Of a stretch of 64,000 nucleotides of DNA, positions 10,258 through 18,766 are shown piece after piece. Within the stretch, counting starts at the first letter, position 1. The number at the start of each line of letters is the position of its first letter. The stretch is from Planomonospora parontospora (GTDB lineage: Bacteria > Actinomycetota > Actinomycetes > Streptosporangiales > Streptosporangiaceae). The translations under genes were made by a program, and so were the position numbers. Below the pieces are notes generated by a model that saw nothing but the letters and a program-made list of their open reading frames with translations, searched no databases and was not told the origin of the DNA. Location of the stretch: positions 51,635-115,634 of the forward strand of contig BMQD01000021.1 of assembly GCA_014647935.1 (NCBI GenBank), in the 5' to 3' direction.

Positions 10258-11088
10258 ATGGAAGGCATGAAGGAGAACACTCTCGCCTCCGAGTGGGGCG
10301 TCGAACGCGTCGACCTGACCGCCTACCTCCGGAGGATCGGCCACCAGGGCCCGCTCGACCCCACCGCGGAGACCCTGCGCGCGTTGCACCGCGCCCACGT
10401 GACGGTGATCCCGTTCGAGAACCTCGACGTGATCCTGGGCCGCGGTGTCCGGCTGGACATCGACAGCCTCCAGGGCAAACTGGTGGATTCCCGGCGGGGC
10501 GGTTACTGCTACGAGCAGAACCTGCTCTTCGCTGCGGTGCTGGAACGGCTCGGCTACCCGGTGACCCGGCTGCTGGCCAGGGTCAGGATGGGCGAGGACC
10601 GGCGGCGCCCGCGCTCGCACGCCATGCTCCTGGTCGAGGTCGAGGGCACGACCCATCTGGCCGACGTGGGATTCGGCGGAGACGGACTGCTGGAGCCCGT
10701 GCCGCTCGCCGACGGGGCGCTCTCCTCGGTGGACGGCTGGGACTGGCGGCTCGGCAGGGACGGCGACGAGTGGGTGCTGCACGGCCTGCGCCCCGAAGGC
10801 TGGATCGCGCTGTACTCCTTCCGCGCCGAGACGCACTACCCGGCGGACTTCGAGGTCGCCAACCACTACACCTCCACCGTCCCCACCTCGCCGTTCGTCA
10901 GGCACCCGATCATCCAGCAGACGGCCGCGGGCGTCCGCCGCCGGCTGCAGGGCCTCGAACTCGACGGGGAGCGGCTGGAGCCGGGGAAGCTGCACGCCGT
11001 ACTGGAGGAGGTCTTCGGCATCGGCCTGGAGGCCGATGAGGCGGAGATCCTGGCCGCCCGAGCCCTGGCCGCTCAGGAGACGGCGTAG
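10258..11088 (+). CDS. nat: Arylamine N-acetyltransferase
   Basis: 276 aa, the typical NAT length. It transfers acetyl from acetyl-CoA to arylamines and hydrazines through a Cys-His-Asp triad. The Cys lies in RRGGYCYEQN (near residue 84), the His in RSHAMLLV, and the Asp in ADVGFGGDG. Three in-frame ATGs compete (10255, 10258, 10267). GAAAGG at 10247-10252 gives the best spacing to 10258. In mycobacteria NAT acts on isoniazid and affects cell-wall lipids, and in other actinomycetes related enzymes close amide-type antibiotics; nothing here specifies the substrate. Confidence 0.92.
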   Translation: MEGMKENTLASEWGVERVDLTAYLRRIGHQGPLDPTAETLRALHRAHVTVIPFENLDVILGRGVRLDIDSLQGKLVDSRRGGYCYEQNLLFAAVLERLGYPVTRLLARVRMGEDRRRPRSHAMLLVEVEGTTHLADVGFGGDGLLEPVPLADGALSSVDGWDWRLGRDGDEWVLHGLRPEGWIALYSFRAETHYPADFEVANHYTSTVPTSPFVRHPIIQQTAAGVRRRLQGLELDGERLEPGKLHAVLEEVFGIGLEADEAEILAARALAAQETA

Positions 11089-11137
11089 TCCGGCCGGGGA
11101 CGGGGTGCCCCGGCCGTCCAGGACACGCACAGTCAGG

Positions 11138-11177
11138 CCGGGGACGGGGCGCCGGAGGAAGCGGGCCCCGTCCCCGG
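11138..11177. terminator. Bidirectional terminator between nat and the alpha-glucosidase gene
   Basis: Perfect 13-bp stem (11138-11150 with 11165-11177) and 14-nt loop in the 102-nt gap between two convergent genes. Confidence 0.65.
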
Positions 11178-11190
11178 GCGGAGCGGGGTG

Positions 11191-12720
11191 CTACGGCGTG
11201 TGCAGCCAGGCCGCCGTGTCCGGGAGGAGCAGGTGGCCCTCCACCGGGGCGCTGCCGATCAGGACCCGGTCGTGCGGCGGGAGCGGCACCGGCTCCGAAC
11301 CGCAGTTGACGACGCACGTCAGCGGGCCGCGGGCGAAGAAGAGCGCGTCCTCGGGGGAGTCCAGCCAGGTGACCAGGTCGGGGAGCGTGCCGCGCAGCGA
11401 CCGCCGGGCCCGCAGCGCCTGCCGGTAGAAGGCGAGCGTCGAACCGGGGTCGTTCGACTGGCGCTCGGCCGTCAGCGCGGCCCACTCCGCCGGCTGGGGA
11501 AGCCACGGCGCCACACCCTCGGGGGAGAACCCGTACGGCTCGGCGACACCGGACCACGGGAGGGGGACTCGGCAGCCGTCCCGGCCGGGGAGCGTGCCCT
11601 CCGAGCGGATGAAGATGGGATCCTGCCGGACCCCGGGGGGAAGATCCGTCACCTCCGGGAGGCCGAGCTCCTCCCCCTGGTAGAGATATGCCGACCCGGG
11701 CAGGGCGAGCATGGCCAGGAGCGCGGCCCGTCCCCGGGCGAGCCCGGTGGTCGAGGCGGGCAGCCCCTCGCCGTAGCGGGTGACGTGGCGGACCACGTCG
11801 TGGTTGGAGAGCACCCAGGTGTGCGCCTCCCCCGTGGCCAGGGTGTCGTCGATGACCTTGCGGAACGCCGTGGCCGACCAGGGTGCCTGCAGCCAGGCGA
11901 AGTTGAAGCTCTGGTGCAGCTCGTCCGGGCGGACGTAGAGCGCGAGGTCCTCGGCGGAGTCGGTCCACACCTCCCCGACTGCCATCCGCTCGCCCCCGTA
12001 GGAGTCGAGCACCTTGCGCCACTCCCGGTAGACCTCGTGGACCTCCGGGCGGCTCCAGATGGGCGACTCGGACTTGAACGCCTGGCCCTCGGGCGGGGTG
12101 TCGGGCAGTCCTTCGGCCTTGTACAGGCCCATCGCCACGTCGATCCTGAACCCGTCCACCTCCCGGTCCAGCCAGAACCGCAGCACGTCGAGGAACTCGG
12201 CGTGCACCTCGGGGTTGCGCCAGTTGAAGTCCGGCTGGGCGGAGTCGAACAGGTGCAGGTACCACTGCCCGTCGGGGAGCCGGGTCCAGGCCGGGCCGCT
12301 GAAGGTCGACTGCCAGTTGTTGGGCGGCAGCTCCCCGCCGTCCCGGAAGACGTAGCGGTCGCGGCCCTCGCCGCGCAGCGCCGCCTGGAACCACGGATGT
12401 TCCGAGGAGCTGTGGTTGGGCACGATGTCCACGAGCACCCGCAGGCCGAGCCGGTGGGCCTCGGCCGTCATCGCGTCGAAGTCGTCCAGGGTGCCGAACA
12501 GCGGGTCCACGTCCCTGTAGTCGGCCACGTCGTAGCCGCCGTCGGCCATGGGGGAGCGGTAGAAGGGGGTCAGCCAGATCGCGTCCACGCCGAGCTCGGC
12601 GAGGTACGGCAGGCGCTGCCGGACGCCGGCCAGGTCGCCGACGCCGTCTCCCGAGGCGTCGGCGAAGCTGCGAACGTAGATCTCATAGACGACGGCATCA
12701 CGCCACCAGGGGATTTCCAT
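11191..12720 (-). CDS. aglA: GH13 alpha-glucosidase (oligo-1,6-glucosidase/maltase type)
   Basis: 509 aa, cytosolic (no signal peptide; starts MEIPWWRDAVVYEIYVRSF). It hydrolyses alpha-glucosidic bonds of short maltodextrins or related sugars. The GH13 conserved regions are all present: DIVPNHSS, GFRIDVAMGL (nucleophile Asp), VGEVWTD (acid/base Glu) and SNHDVVR (third acidic residue). It starts 45 nt after the globin gene on the same strand. M. tuberculosis carries the same pair as glbO-aglA (Rv2470-Rv2471), which supports the name and suggests an old operon. No convincing SD is visible, so translation may depend on coupling or on a start slightly different from 12720. Confidence 0.9.
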   Translation of the reverse strand: MEIPWWRDAVVYEIYVRSFADASGDGVGDLAGVRQRLPYLAELGVDAIWLTPFYRSPMADGGYDVADYRDVDPLFGTLDDFDAMTAEAHRLGLRVLVDIVPNHSSSEHPWFQAALRGEGRDRYVFRDGGELPPNNWQSTFSGPAWTRLPDGQWYLHLFDSAQPDFNWRNPEVHAEFLDVLRFWLDREVDGFRIDVAMGLYKAEGLPDTPPEGQAFKSESPIWSRPEVHEVYREWRKVLDSYGGERMAVGEVWTDSAEDLALYVRPDELHQSFNFAWLQAPWSATAFRKVIDDTLATGEAHTWVLSNHDVVRHVTRYGEGLPASTTGLARGRAALLAMLALPGSAYLYQGEELGLPEVTDLPPGVRQDPIFIRSEGTLPGRDGCRVPLPWSGVAEPYGFSPEGVAPWLPQPAEWAALTAERQSNDPGSTLAFYRQALRARRSLRGTLPDLVTWLDSPEDALFFARGPLTCVVNCGSEPVPLPPHDRVLIGSAPVEGHLLLPDTAAWLHTP

Positions 12721-12765
12721 GTGTGGGGGTTGCCCCGGCCCGGCGGCCTTTATGCGTCGGGCGCG

Positions 12766-13164
12766 TCACGCGTCGGGTGCGTTGACCATGCTGTGCGCCG
12801 CGTAGACGAGGTAGTCCCACAGGCGCTTCTCCAGCTCCTCGGGGAGCTCCAGGGAGAGCACGGCGTCGTGCATGTGCCGCAGCCACGCGTCCCGCTCGGC
12901 GCTCCCGATCACGAACGGGTTGTGCCGCATCCTCAGCCGGGGATGGCCGCGCCGCTCGCTGTAGGTGCCCGGCCCGCCCCAGTACTGGATCAGGAACAGG
13001 CTCAGCCGGTCCTCGGCCCCCGCCAGGTCCTCCGCGGGGTACATCGGCCACAGCAGCGGGTCGTCCACGACCCCCTCGTAGAAGCGGCGGACGAGACGGC
13101 GGAAGGTCTCCTCACCGCCGACGGCGTCGTAGAACGACTGGGATTCCTCGGTGGTACCTGACAC
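12766..13164 (-). CDS. glbO: Group II truncated haemoglobin (trHbO)
   Basis: 132 aa, a full-length 2-on-2 globin. The [22 protein letters not shown] start and the [21 protein letters not shown] segment are typical of group II globins, with the proximal His in the RMRHNPF region and the conserved Trp near the end (KRLWDYLV). Such globins bind O2 and NO at a haem and protect respiration under low oxygen or nitrosative stress. The gene is followed by the GH13 glucosidase, a conserved actinobacterial arrangement, although no biochemical link between the two is established. Confidence 0.93.
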   Translation of the reverse strand: MSGTTEESQSFYDAVGGEETFRRLVRRFYEGVVDDPLLWPMYPAEDLAGAEDRLSLFLIQYWGGPGTYSERRGHPRLRMRHNPFVIGSAERDAWLRHMHDAVLSLELPEELEKRLWDYLVYAAHSMVNAPDA

Positions 13165-13288
13165 GGTTTCAGCCTAAGGGGTCATCCGGCGGGCATCGCC
13201 CGCCGCGAGCGGGTCTGCGCGGCGGGATGCTTCCCCGCTCGCCGCGGACGGAGCGACCGGTGCGGGCGGGCCCGCCCCGCCGCGCGGG

Positions 13289-14320
13289 TCAGCCGGCGAT
13301 CGTGATGGACGCCCGGTCCAGGGCGGCCTTCACCCGCAGGCGGATCTCCCGGGCGACCTCCGCCTGGCGGGACGGGATCGTCTTGGCGCTGATCCGGAAG
13401 ACCACGGCGGTGTCGGAGATCTGCTCGATCCCCCAGACCTGCGGCTCCTCGACGATGACGGAGTCGCGGAAGGCGGGGTCCTCCCACATCTCCCCGGCCA
13501 CCTGGGAGAGGATCTCGCGGACGGCGGGCACCTCGGCGCTGTAGGCGACCGGGACGTCGACGGTCGCGCGGGACCAGCCCTGGGACTCGTTCCCGACCCG
13601 GGTGATGGTGCCGTTGCGGACGTACCAGACGCGGCCGTCGGCGTCGCGCAGGCGGGTGATGCGCAGCGTGACGGCCTCCACGGTGCCGATCGCGGGACCC
13701 GCGTCGATCACGTCGCCCACGCCGTACTGGTCCTCCAGGAGCATGAACATGCCCGCGATGAAGTCCTTGACGAGCTCCTGGGCACCGAAACCGAGGGCCA
13801 CGCCGATGATGCCGACGCTGGTCAGCAGGGGGGCGATCGGGACGGAGAGCCGCTCCAGGACGGTCAGGATCGCGGTGCCGATGATGACGATCGAGGAGAC
13901 CGAGCGCAGCACCGAGCCGATGGTCTCCGAGCGCTGCCTGCGCCGCTCCGCGGCGACCGCGTCGAGACCCTCCGGCTGCACCGTCTGCCGGCCCCGCAGC
14001 CGCCCGGCGAGCGAGGAGTTGCCCGAGGAGGCGCGCCGCACCACCCGGGTGATCAGGCGGTGGGCGACGTTGCGCAGGACGAAGGCGATCACCATGATCA
14101 GTGCGATGGCGATCAGGCCGCCGACCACGGGGGCCCAGGCCGCGGGCAGGACGGAGGACACGAGGTCGCAGACTATGTCGGCCTCGCCGCTGCTCTTGCA
14201 CGCCTTGCTCAGGCCTTCGGTCATCTGCAGGGGGAGTTCCAGGACCGACGCGGGGGGTGTCGATGAGGGGTCCGGGGTCGGCGGCTGGGTGGGAGAAGGA
14301 CTGGGGGACAGCAGGAACAC
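13289..14320 (-). CDS. MscS-family small-conductance mechanosensitive channel
   Basis: 343 aa. A short Pro/Ser/Thr-rich N-terminus (SPSPSPTQPPTPDPSS) is followed by a membrane helix around residues 60-90 (GGLIAIALIMVIAFVL), a charged cytoplasmic segment, a second hydrophobic stretch, and the pore helix region GIIGVALGFGAQELVKDFIAGMF, the MscS hallmark. A beta domain (VGDVIDAGPAIGTVEAV) and the C-terminal vestibule follow. The channel opens on membrane tension to release solutes in osmotic downshock. I chose GTG 14320 because GGGAGG lies 9 nt upstream and the membrane part begins after it. The frame stays open for 230 codons upstream, but that part looks non-coding. Confidence 0.9.
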   Translation of the reverse strand: MFLLSPSPSPTQPPTPDPSSTPPASVLELPLQMTEGLSKACKSSGEADIVCDLVSSVLPAAWAPVVGGLIAIALIMVIAFVLRNVAHRLITRVVRRASSGNSSLAGRLRGRQTVQPEGLDAVAAERRRQRSETIGSVLRSVSSIVIIGTAILTVLERLSVPIAPLLTSVGIIGVALGFGAQELVKDFIAGMFMLLEDQYGVGDVIDAGPAIGTVEAVTLRITRLRDADGRVWYVRNGTITRVGNESQGWSRATVDVPVAYSAEVPAVREILSQVAGEMWEDPAFRDSVIVEEPQVWGIEQISDTAVVFRISAKTIPSRQAEVAREIRLRVKAALDRASITIAG

Positions 14321-14706
14321 GGAGAGGATCCCTCCCGGATCGGTTCGGTCGGCAATGGGGAAGTCATCGACGTCCCCAATATTGCCGACAGAAGCGGCCG
14401 CCGTCACATCACGCCGGGGAAGACGGGGGCGTCCGGTCCGGGGCCGCGGGGGGCGGATCCGGACGCTCCGGTGGCGTACGGCACGGACGGGGCACGCACC
14501 CGGAAGCGTGTCCCGTACCGCTACGCGGGAGGGATCTCTCCCCGATCGCCGTCCGGGAGGACCCGGACGGCGGCTCTGTGTTCCGAAGCCGGCGGGGTGC
14601 CCAGCGTCCGAGGACGCTCCGCACCGGTCACCCCGCCGGCCCGGCCGGGCCGCGGTGGGCGCGGCGGACCGGTACGGCTGCGCTCCGTGCCGGTCCGCCG
14701 CCGTGG
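14321..14706. other. 386-nt gap between mscS and a small unknown gene
   Basis: No gene recognised. It holds an AT-rich patch near 14378-14388 that may be the mscS promoter (minus strand) and, at 14662-14700, the terminator listed separately. Confidence 0.4.
14662..14700 (-). terminator. Terminator of the 94-aa gene
   Basis: A 16-bp stem with one G.U pair (14662-14677 with 14685-14700) and a 7-nt loop, immediately downstream of the stop of the minus-strand gene 14707-14991. Confidence 0.6.
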
Positions 14707-14991
14707 TCAATCCCCCACCGCGGCGAGTACGCGTGCGACCTTGGTCGCGGCACCGGCGGGGTCCTCCGCCGTGTGCATCCGCTCGCCCCAGGACCACCAG
14801 TAGTACCAGTCGGGATGGCTGGGCGCGGCCTGGGCGCGGCAGGTGACGTTCTCCGCCAGGCTGGTCGCGTTCGGGTTGATCACGCGGACGAACACGCGAC
14901 CCGTCTGGCTCCGCACCACGCGGGCGTGCAGCCCCCGAGCGCCCAGTTCTGACACCAATCGCTCCAGATGTGCGAAGTCGTCTCCCTGCAC
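14707..14991 (-). CDS. Small protein of unknown function, Trp/Tyr-rich centre
   Basis: 94 aa from GTG 14991. A strong SD (GGAGGAGGG, spacing 5) decides this start over the ATG further upstream. The sequence has no membrane segment; it opens with a helical EGDDFAHLERLVSELGARG-like stretch and carries an unusual aromatic cluster, DWYYWWSWGERM, two-thirds along. I do not recognise the family. It lies divergent from the Xre-TPR regulator at 15333, sharing a 341-nt intergenic region, so co-regulation is possible. High third-position GC and the strong SD make it a real gene. Confidence 0.75.
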   Translation of the reverse strand: MQGDDFAHLERLVSELGARGLHARVVRSQTGRVFVRVINPNATSLAENVTCRAQAAPSHPDWYYWWSWGERMHTAEDPAGAATKVARVLAAVGD

Positions 14992-15332
14992 CTCGTCCCT
15001 CCTCCTTGGGTTCGGCCGGCACCGAATCGCATTCTTGTGATCAGGCGAATCAGTGCTGGTCGGCCAAAGATGTCTCACACCGGCGCGGCGGTCAACGGCG
15101 CGAAAACCGAGATCAGGGTGGACGTTCTCCCAAGTAGGTTGAAAGAAGCAGTCCGGGGGGAGACGATCCTTAGCCGATGGCTCTATTCGCTGGTTCCGGA
15201 TGAGTCAAAGGTGGTCCATCATTCTCAGTAGGCGCAGTGCGACGCTATGGTCACACTGAGTCAGCAGGAGAGGACCGGTCAGGACATGTAAGTGTGCCAG
15301 CCCGCCCAGCTGGTCACGAGAGAGGGGCCGGT
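14992..15332. promoter_or_regulatory. 341-nt divergent intergenic region with promoters for the 94-aa gene and the Xre-TPR gene
   Basis: The stretch is richer in A/T than its neighbours. CACACT and AGTGTG (about 15254-15259 and 15291-15296) form an inverted repeat upstream of the plus-strand gene. No further gene seen. Confidence 0.4.
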
Positions 15333-16895
15333 ATGTCCGGCAGGCAGCACAGAGAGACAGAGCTGGCGCGGCGGATCCGAGCTCGGGGTCTGGCCGCGGG
15401 ACGAGGCTCGGCGCAGATAGCCGAGGAGATCCACGAGAAGTGCGGTCCGCAGTTCGGGACCACTCGGATCAAGGGTCATCGTCTCGCGCACGGCATCGCG
15501 CTCGCCGACGTGATCGAGCAGGTCAGGGCGCTGTTCGAGCGCGACGGGAAGCCGGCGCCCGGCATCGGGGAGACGCTTCTCTCGGCCTACGAGAGCGGGC
15601 TGAAGCGGCCCGGTCCCGAATACCTCCACTATCTGTGCACCGTCTACCGGGTAGAACCGGTCGCCCTTGGATACGAGGGCCCGTGCATCTGCGGCCACGG
15701 CCACAAGATGCCCGGTGTCGTCCGAGGCGATCTCCAGGATGAGAAACCCGAAGCTTCCCCTGGGCCGCGCGAGCGGTGGATCCCACCTCAGGTCGACAGT
15801 GACCCTTCGGTGGACGGGGGCGAGGAGGACGAGAACGTGCTACGGAGAACGCTTCTGGGCCTTCTGGCCGGCGGCAGTGTCGCATTGGACGGCCAGGTGC
15901 TCGGATCGGTGGACAACATACGCAGGAGGATGGACGGCACCCTGGTGTCGGCCACGGTCTCCCCGGCGATGCTCGATCAGTGGGAGGAGGCCGCCGTCGG
16001 CTTCGGCCGGCAGTACATGAACACGCCGCCGCTCCGCCTGCTGTGCGACGTGCTGCTGGAGTTCAGCGCCGTGCGCAAGGCGATGGAGCGCCGACAGCCC
16101 GTGGACCTGCAGGAACGGCTCTGCCGGATGGCGGCGCAGCTGTCCGGCCTCAGCGGCATGATCATGATCAATCTGGGCGACCACCGGATGGCCCGGTCCT
16201 TCTTCAGGACCGGCAGGATGGCGGCGGACGAGACCGGGGACCGCGCGCTGCGGGCCTGGGTCACGGCCCGGGAGGCGCTGGTCCCGCTCTACTACGGCGA
16301 CCCGCGCGAGGCGCTCAACCTCGCCAAGAAGAGCGGCGACCTGGCCGGCCAGACCCCGTGCGCGGCCCAGGCAATGGCGCCGGTGGTCGAGGCCCGGGCG
16401 CTGGCGATGCTCTCGGGTTCGGGCAAGAAGGACGTGGTCGACCAGGCCAAGCGGGCGCTGTCCCGGGCCCGGGCGGCGTTCTCCCAGATGACCGCCGACC
16501 AGAAGGAGGACGCGGCCTTCGGCTACACCGAGCGCCAGCTCTACTTCCACCAGGGGGACGCCCTGGTCAGGCTGGGCCAGGCGATGGAGGCCGACCTCAT
16601 CCTCGAGCAGGCGCTCACCAAGTACGGCCCCTCCGACTGGCTCGATCCCACATTGATCAGGCTTGACCGGGCCAGGTGCAAGCTGATGGAGGGCGACGTC
16701 GAGGAGGCGCTCACGATCGCCCAGGCGACGATCGAAGGCCTGGGCGACGGGTGCAGGCCGGACATCCTCATGCAGCGTGCGCAGGAGGTGGCGAGGGCGG
16801 TCGAGGCCAAGGCCCCCGGCCATCCCCGCCTCAAGTCATATCTGGAGGCGCTGCGCACCGCCTCGGTGACCGAGCTCGAAGTGCCGACTGCATGA
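15333..16895 (+). CDS. Xre-type regulator with C-terminal TPR-like repeats
   Basis: 520 aa. The N-terminal 110 residues resemble a helix-turn-helix domain of the large Streptomyces Xre-TPR class (RGLAAGRGSAQIAEEIHEKCG through SAYESGLKRPGPEYLHYLCTVY). A short Cys/His motif follows (CICGHGHKMPG, about residues 117-127). From roughly residue 190 the protein is all-helical with repeat pairs typical of TPR sensors, such as LGDHRMARSFFRTGRMAADETGD. Such proteins often sense a peptide or small ligand. ATG 15333 has GAGAGGGG 5 nt upstream. The ATGA junction couples it to the GNAT gene at 16892. Confidence 0.85.
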   Translation: MSGRQHRETELARRIRARGLAAGRGSAQIAEEIHEKCGPQFGTTRIKGHRLAHGIALADVIEQVRALFERDGKPAPGIGETLLSAYESGLKRPGPEYLHYLCTVYRVEPVALGYEGPCICGHGHKMPGVVRGDLQDEKPEASPGPRERWIPPQVDSDPSVDGGEEDENVLRRTLLGLLAGGSVALDGQVLGSVDNIRRRMDGTLVSATVSPAMLDQWEEAAVGFGRQYMNTPPLRLLCDVLLEFSAVRKAMERRQPVDLQERLCRMAAQLSGLSGMIMINLGDHRMARSFFRTGRMAADETGDRALRAWVTAREALVPLYYGDPREALNLAKKSGDLAGQTPCAAQAMAPVVEARALAMLSGSGKKDVVDQAKRALSRARAAFSQMTADQKEDAAFGYTERQLYFHQGDALVRLGQAMEADLILEQALTKYGPSDWLDPTLIRLDRARCKLMEGDVEEALTIAQATIEGLGDGCRPDILMQRAQEVARAVEAKAPGHPRLKSYLEALRTASVTELEVPTA

Positions 16896-17383
16896 GCCTC
16901 AGGATCAGGCGCTACCGCTGGTCCGACCTCGAGGCCGTCTGCGCGCTGCACCAGATCTGCCTCGCGCAGGTCGGCCTCGCCCCCGGAGACGGCGTCTGGT
17001 ACGACGACGACTTCCCGCGGATCAACGAGGTCTACCTCGCCGACCGGGGGGAGTTCCTGGTGGGGGAGATCGGCGGCCGCGTGGCGGCGATGGGCGGGCT
17101 GCGCCGGATCGACGACGAAACGGCCGAGATGTGCCGGTTACGGGTGCATCCGGAGTTCCAGCGGCGGGGATACGGCGCCCAAGTGGTCCTCTCCCTGGAG
17201 GCCCGGGCGGTCGAGCTGGGCTATGTCCGGCTCCTCTGCGACACCACGCTGAACCAGCATGCTGCGATCGGGCTCTATCGCAAGTACGGCTGGCGTGAGA
17301 TCCGCAGGGAGGAGCGCGGGGGATACGTCGTGCTGTATTGGGAAAAAGATCTGAAAGACACGATGTCCGTCCTGCCTAAATAA
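16892..17383 (+). CDS. GNAT-family N-acetyltransferase
   Basis: 163 aa. The acetyl-CoA pyrophosphate-binding motif A is VHPEFQRRGYGAQVV near residues 87-101, followed by LYRKYGW, both standard GNAT features. The substrate is unknown. The ATG overlaps the stop of the Xre-TPR regulator (ATGA), so the two are co-translated and the enzyme may act on a molecule or protein sensed by the regulator; that link is inference. Confidence 0.88.
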   Translation: MSLRIRRYRWSDLEAVCALHQICLAQVGLAPGDGVWYDDDFPRINEVYLADRGEFLVGEIGGRVAAMGGLRRIDDETAEMCRLRVHPEFQRRGYGAQVVLSLEARAVELGYVRLLCDTTLNQHAAIGLYRKYGWREIRREERGGYVVLYWEKDLKDTMSVLPK

Positions 17384-17414
17384 TGCCAATGCTGTACTGA
17401 TCCGTTTTTCGTCA

Positions 17415-17443
17415 TTGCGATTCCAGGGGATGCCGGAATACTT
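17415..17443 (+). promoter_or_regulatory. Promoter-like sequence before the 24-aa frame
   Basis: TTGCGA (17415-17420) and ATACTT (17438-17443) are separated by 17 nt in an unusually AT-rich stretch. Predicted start is about 30 nt before the small frame at 17480. Confidence 0.4.
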
Positions 17444-17479
17444 ACTCTTCGTACCCATGTCGATTTTTTGGGGGGTGCG

Positions 17480-17554
17480 ATGAAAAGGATCATCGTGCAC
17501 AAGCCCGGCGTCGCCCGACTGAGCGGTGCCGCGAGCGCTGCGCACGTGGGCTGA
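17480..17554 (+). CDS. Possible 24-aa peptide gene
   Basis: A 24-codon frame starts MKRIIVHKPGVARLSG and ends AHVG. GGGGGG at 17470-17475 sits 4 nt upstream, and a promoter-like pair lies before that. The peptide has a basic start and an Ala/Ser-rich end without cysteines, reminiscent in size of a modified-peptide precursor or leader peptide, but no modification enzyme lies nearby. It follows the Xre-TPR/GNAT operon by 96 nt. It may equally be chance, so I name no family. Confidence 0.35.
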   Translation: MKRIIVHKPGVARLSGAASAAHVG

Positions 17555-18120
17555 GAAGGGCGCCTGCACCGGCCGGAACGCCCCGGCGCCCGCCCGGGTG
17601 TCCCACCTCCTGCCGGGCGGGCGCCGGTGGCCGTCGCATGGCCGCGTCTCCCGTCGGTGGCCGTCACGTGGCCGGGTCTCCCGCCGCCCGTCCCGTGCCG
17701 GAAGGCCAGCCCCTCCGCTCCCCTTCCGATGAGACCACCCGGATGCACCGGTGATCCGCATGCCGGGGTCCGGGTCGTCGACGAGCCCTGGAACCGGGTC
17801 GCGTGGGAGCCGGACTCCTGTCCGAGATGAAGGGGGAGTCCTGCCGGCGGTGAAGAGGAGCGCTCCCCGGAGGGGTGGAGAGAACCACTCCCGGGGGAGT
17901 CGTCCTCCCCCTCCGGAAGGGAATGCCTCCCCGGTCGACTGCGGGATGGACCTGCGGCCGTACCGCCCCGGGTGGAGGATCCTCTCCCGTCGGGGTGGTC
18001 CTCTACCTCCTGGTTGAGGATCTTTCCTCCCGTCGCCCGGTTCGTGCCGTGACGGTCGAGCTGCGAGGGGGGCGACTCCTCGCGGAGTCATCACTCGTGA
18101 CGGGGGCGGCTCTTGCTTTG
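17555..18120. repeat. Repeat-rich gap upstream of the TetR gene
   Basis: No gene is convincing here. Two 30-bp units (17625-17654 and 17655-17684) are tandem with 26 of 30 positions identical, each containing CGGTGGCCGTC and GTCTCCC. From about 17830 to 18090 short hairpin-forming motifs recur (GGAGTCxTCC, GAGGATCCTC, GAGGATCTTTCCTC with CCCGTCG after two of them). A long minus-strand open frame crossing this region (17138-18094) looks like a low-complexity artefact. Confidence 0.5.
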
Positions 18121-18160
18121 TGCTGAACGATCGTTTAGTTTATTAAACATGCGTTCAGCA
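18113..18160. promoter_or_regulatory. TetR operator and overlapping promoter
   Basis: A 40-bp dyad centred at 18140.5: outer arms TGCTGAACG (18121-18129) and CGTTCAGCA (18152-18160) are perfect, inner arms GTTTA (18133-18137) and TAAAC (18144-18148) are also perfect. A -35 TTGCTT (18113-18118) and -10 TAGTTT (18136-18141), 17 nt apart, lie within it, and the TetR ATG (18149) falls inside the dyad. Autorepression is the natural reading. Confidence 0.7.
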
Positions 18161-18766
18161 CGAGACGATCGTACCGCCAGGGCCGTCATCCGGGACCGGG
18201 CACTGGAGCTGTTCGCGGCGCAGGGGCCCGCTTCGGTGACGGTCCGCCAGATCGCCTCGGCGGCGGAGGTCTCACCCGGCCTCGTCATCCATCACTTCGG
18301 TTCGAAGGACGGGCTCCGCGCCGCGGTGGACGACCACGTGGCGTCGGTGTTCGACGGCCTGTTCGCCGGAGCGGCAAGGGGTGAGCTCGACCTGTCCGAC
18401 GGAGCGTCCATGGCGGAGGTGCTCCTGGCCGAGCTTCCGCCCGATTCGCCGGTCCCCGCCTACCTGCGCCGGCTGCTGCTGTCCGGCGATCCCGCCGGGA
18501 CCGCCGTGTTCCGCCGGTGGTTCGCGGCCAGCAGGGCGATGACCGGGAAGCTCGTCGAGCGCGGGGTCCTCGCCCCGGGCCGGGACCCGGAGGTCCGTAC
18601 GGCCTTCCTCATGGTCAACGACCTGGTGCTGCTGCTCCTGCGCGACCAGCTCGCCGACGTCCTCGGCGTCGACCCGCTCGCTCCCGAGGGGGCGAGCAGG
18701 TGGGCGGAGGAGGTGCTGAGCGTCTACCGGGACGGTCTGTTCGGCAATGGAGAGGAGACGTCATGA
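18149..18766 (+). CDS. TetR-family repressor
   Basis: 205 aa. The N-terminal helix-turn-helix (residues 8-55) contains RDRALELFAAQGPASVTVRQIA and the GLVIHHFGSKDGL recognition segment typical of TetR. The C-terminal ligand domain is variable, and the ligand is unknown. ATG 18149 begins 7 nt after a -10-like TAGTTT, implying a leaderless message, and lies inside a long palindrome that is probably its own operator. The stop overlaps the monooxygenase ATG (ATGA). Confidence 0.92.
   Translation: MRSARDDRTARAVIRDRALELFAAQGPASVTVRQIASAAEVSPGLVIHHFGSKDGLRAAVDDHVASVFDGLFAGAARGELDLSDGASMAEVLLAELPPDSPVPAYLRRLLLSGDPAGTAVFRRWFAASRAMTGKLVERGVLAPGRDPEVRTAFLMVNDLVLLLLRDQLADVLGVDPLAPEGASRWAEEVLSVYRDGLFGNGEETS

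Noticed and set aside
17138-18094. 318-codon minus-strand frame across the repeat-rich gap
   Set aside because: Composition is Arg/Gly/Pro-rich and repetitive, no SD, and it overlaps the GNAT gene.
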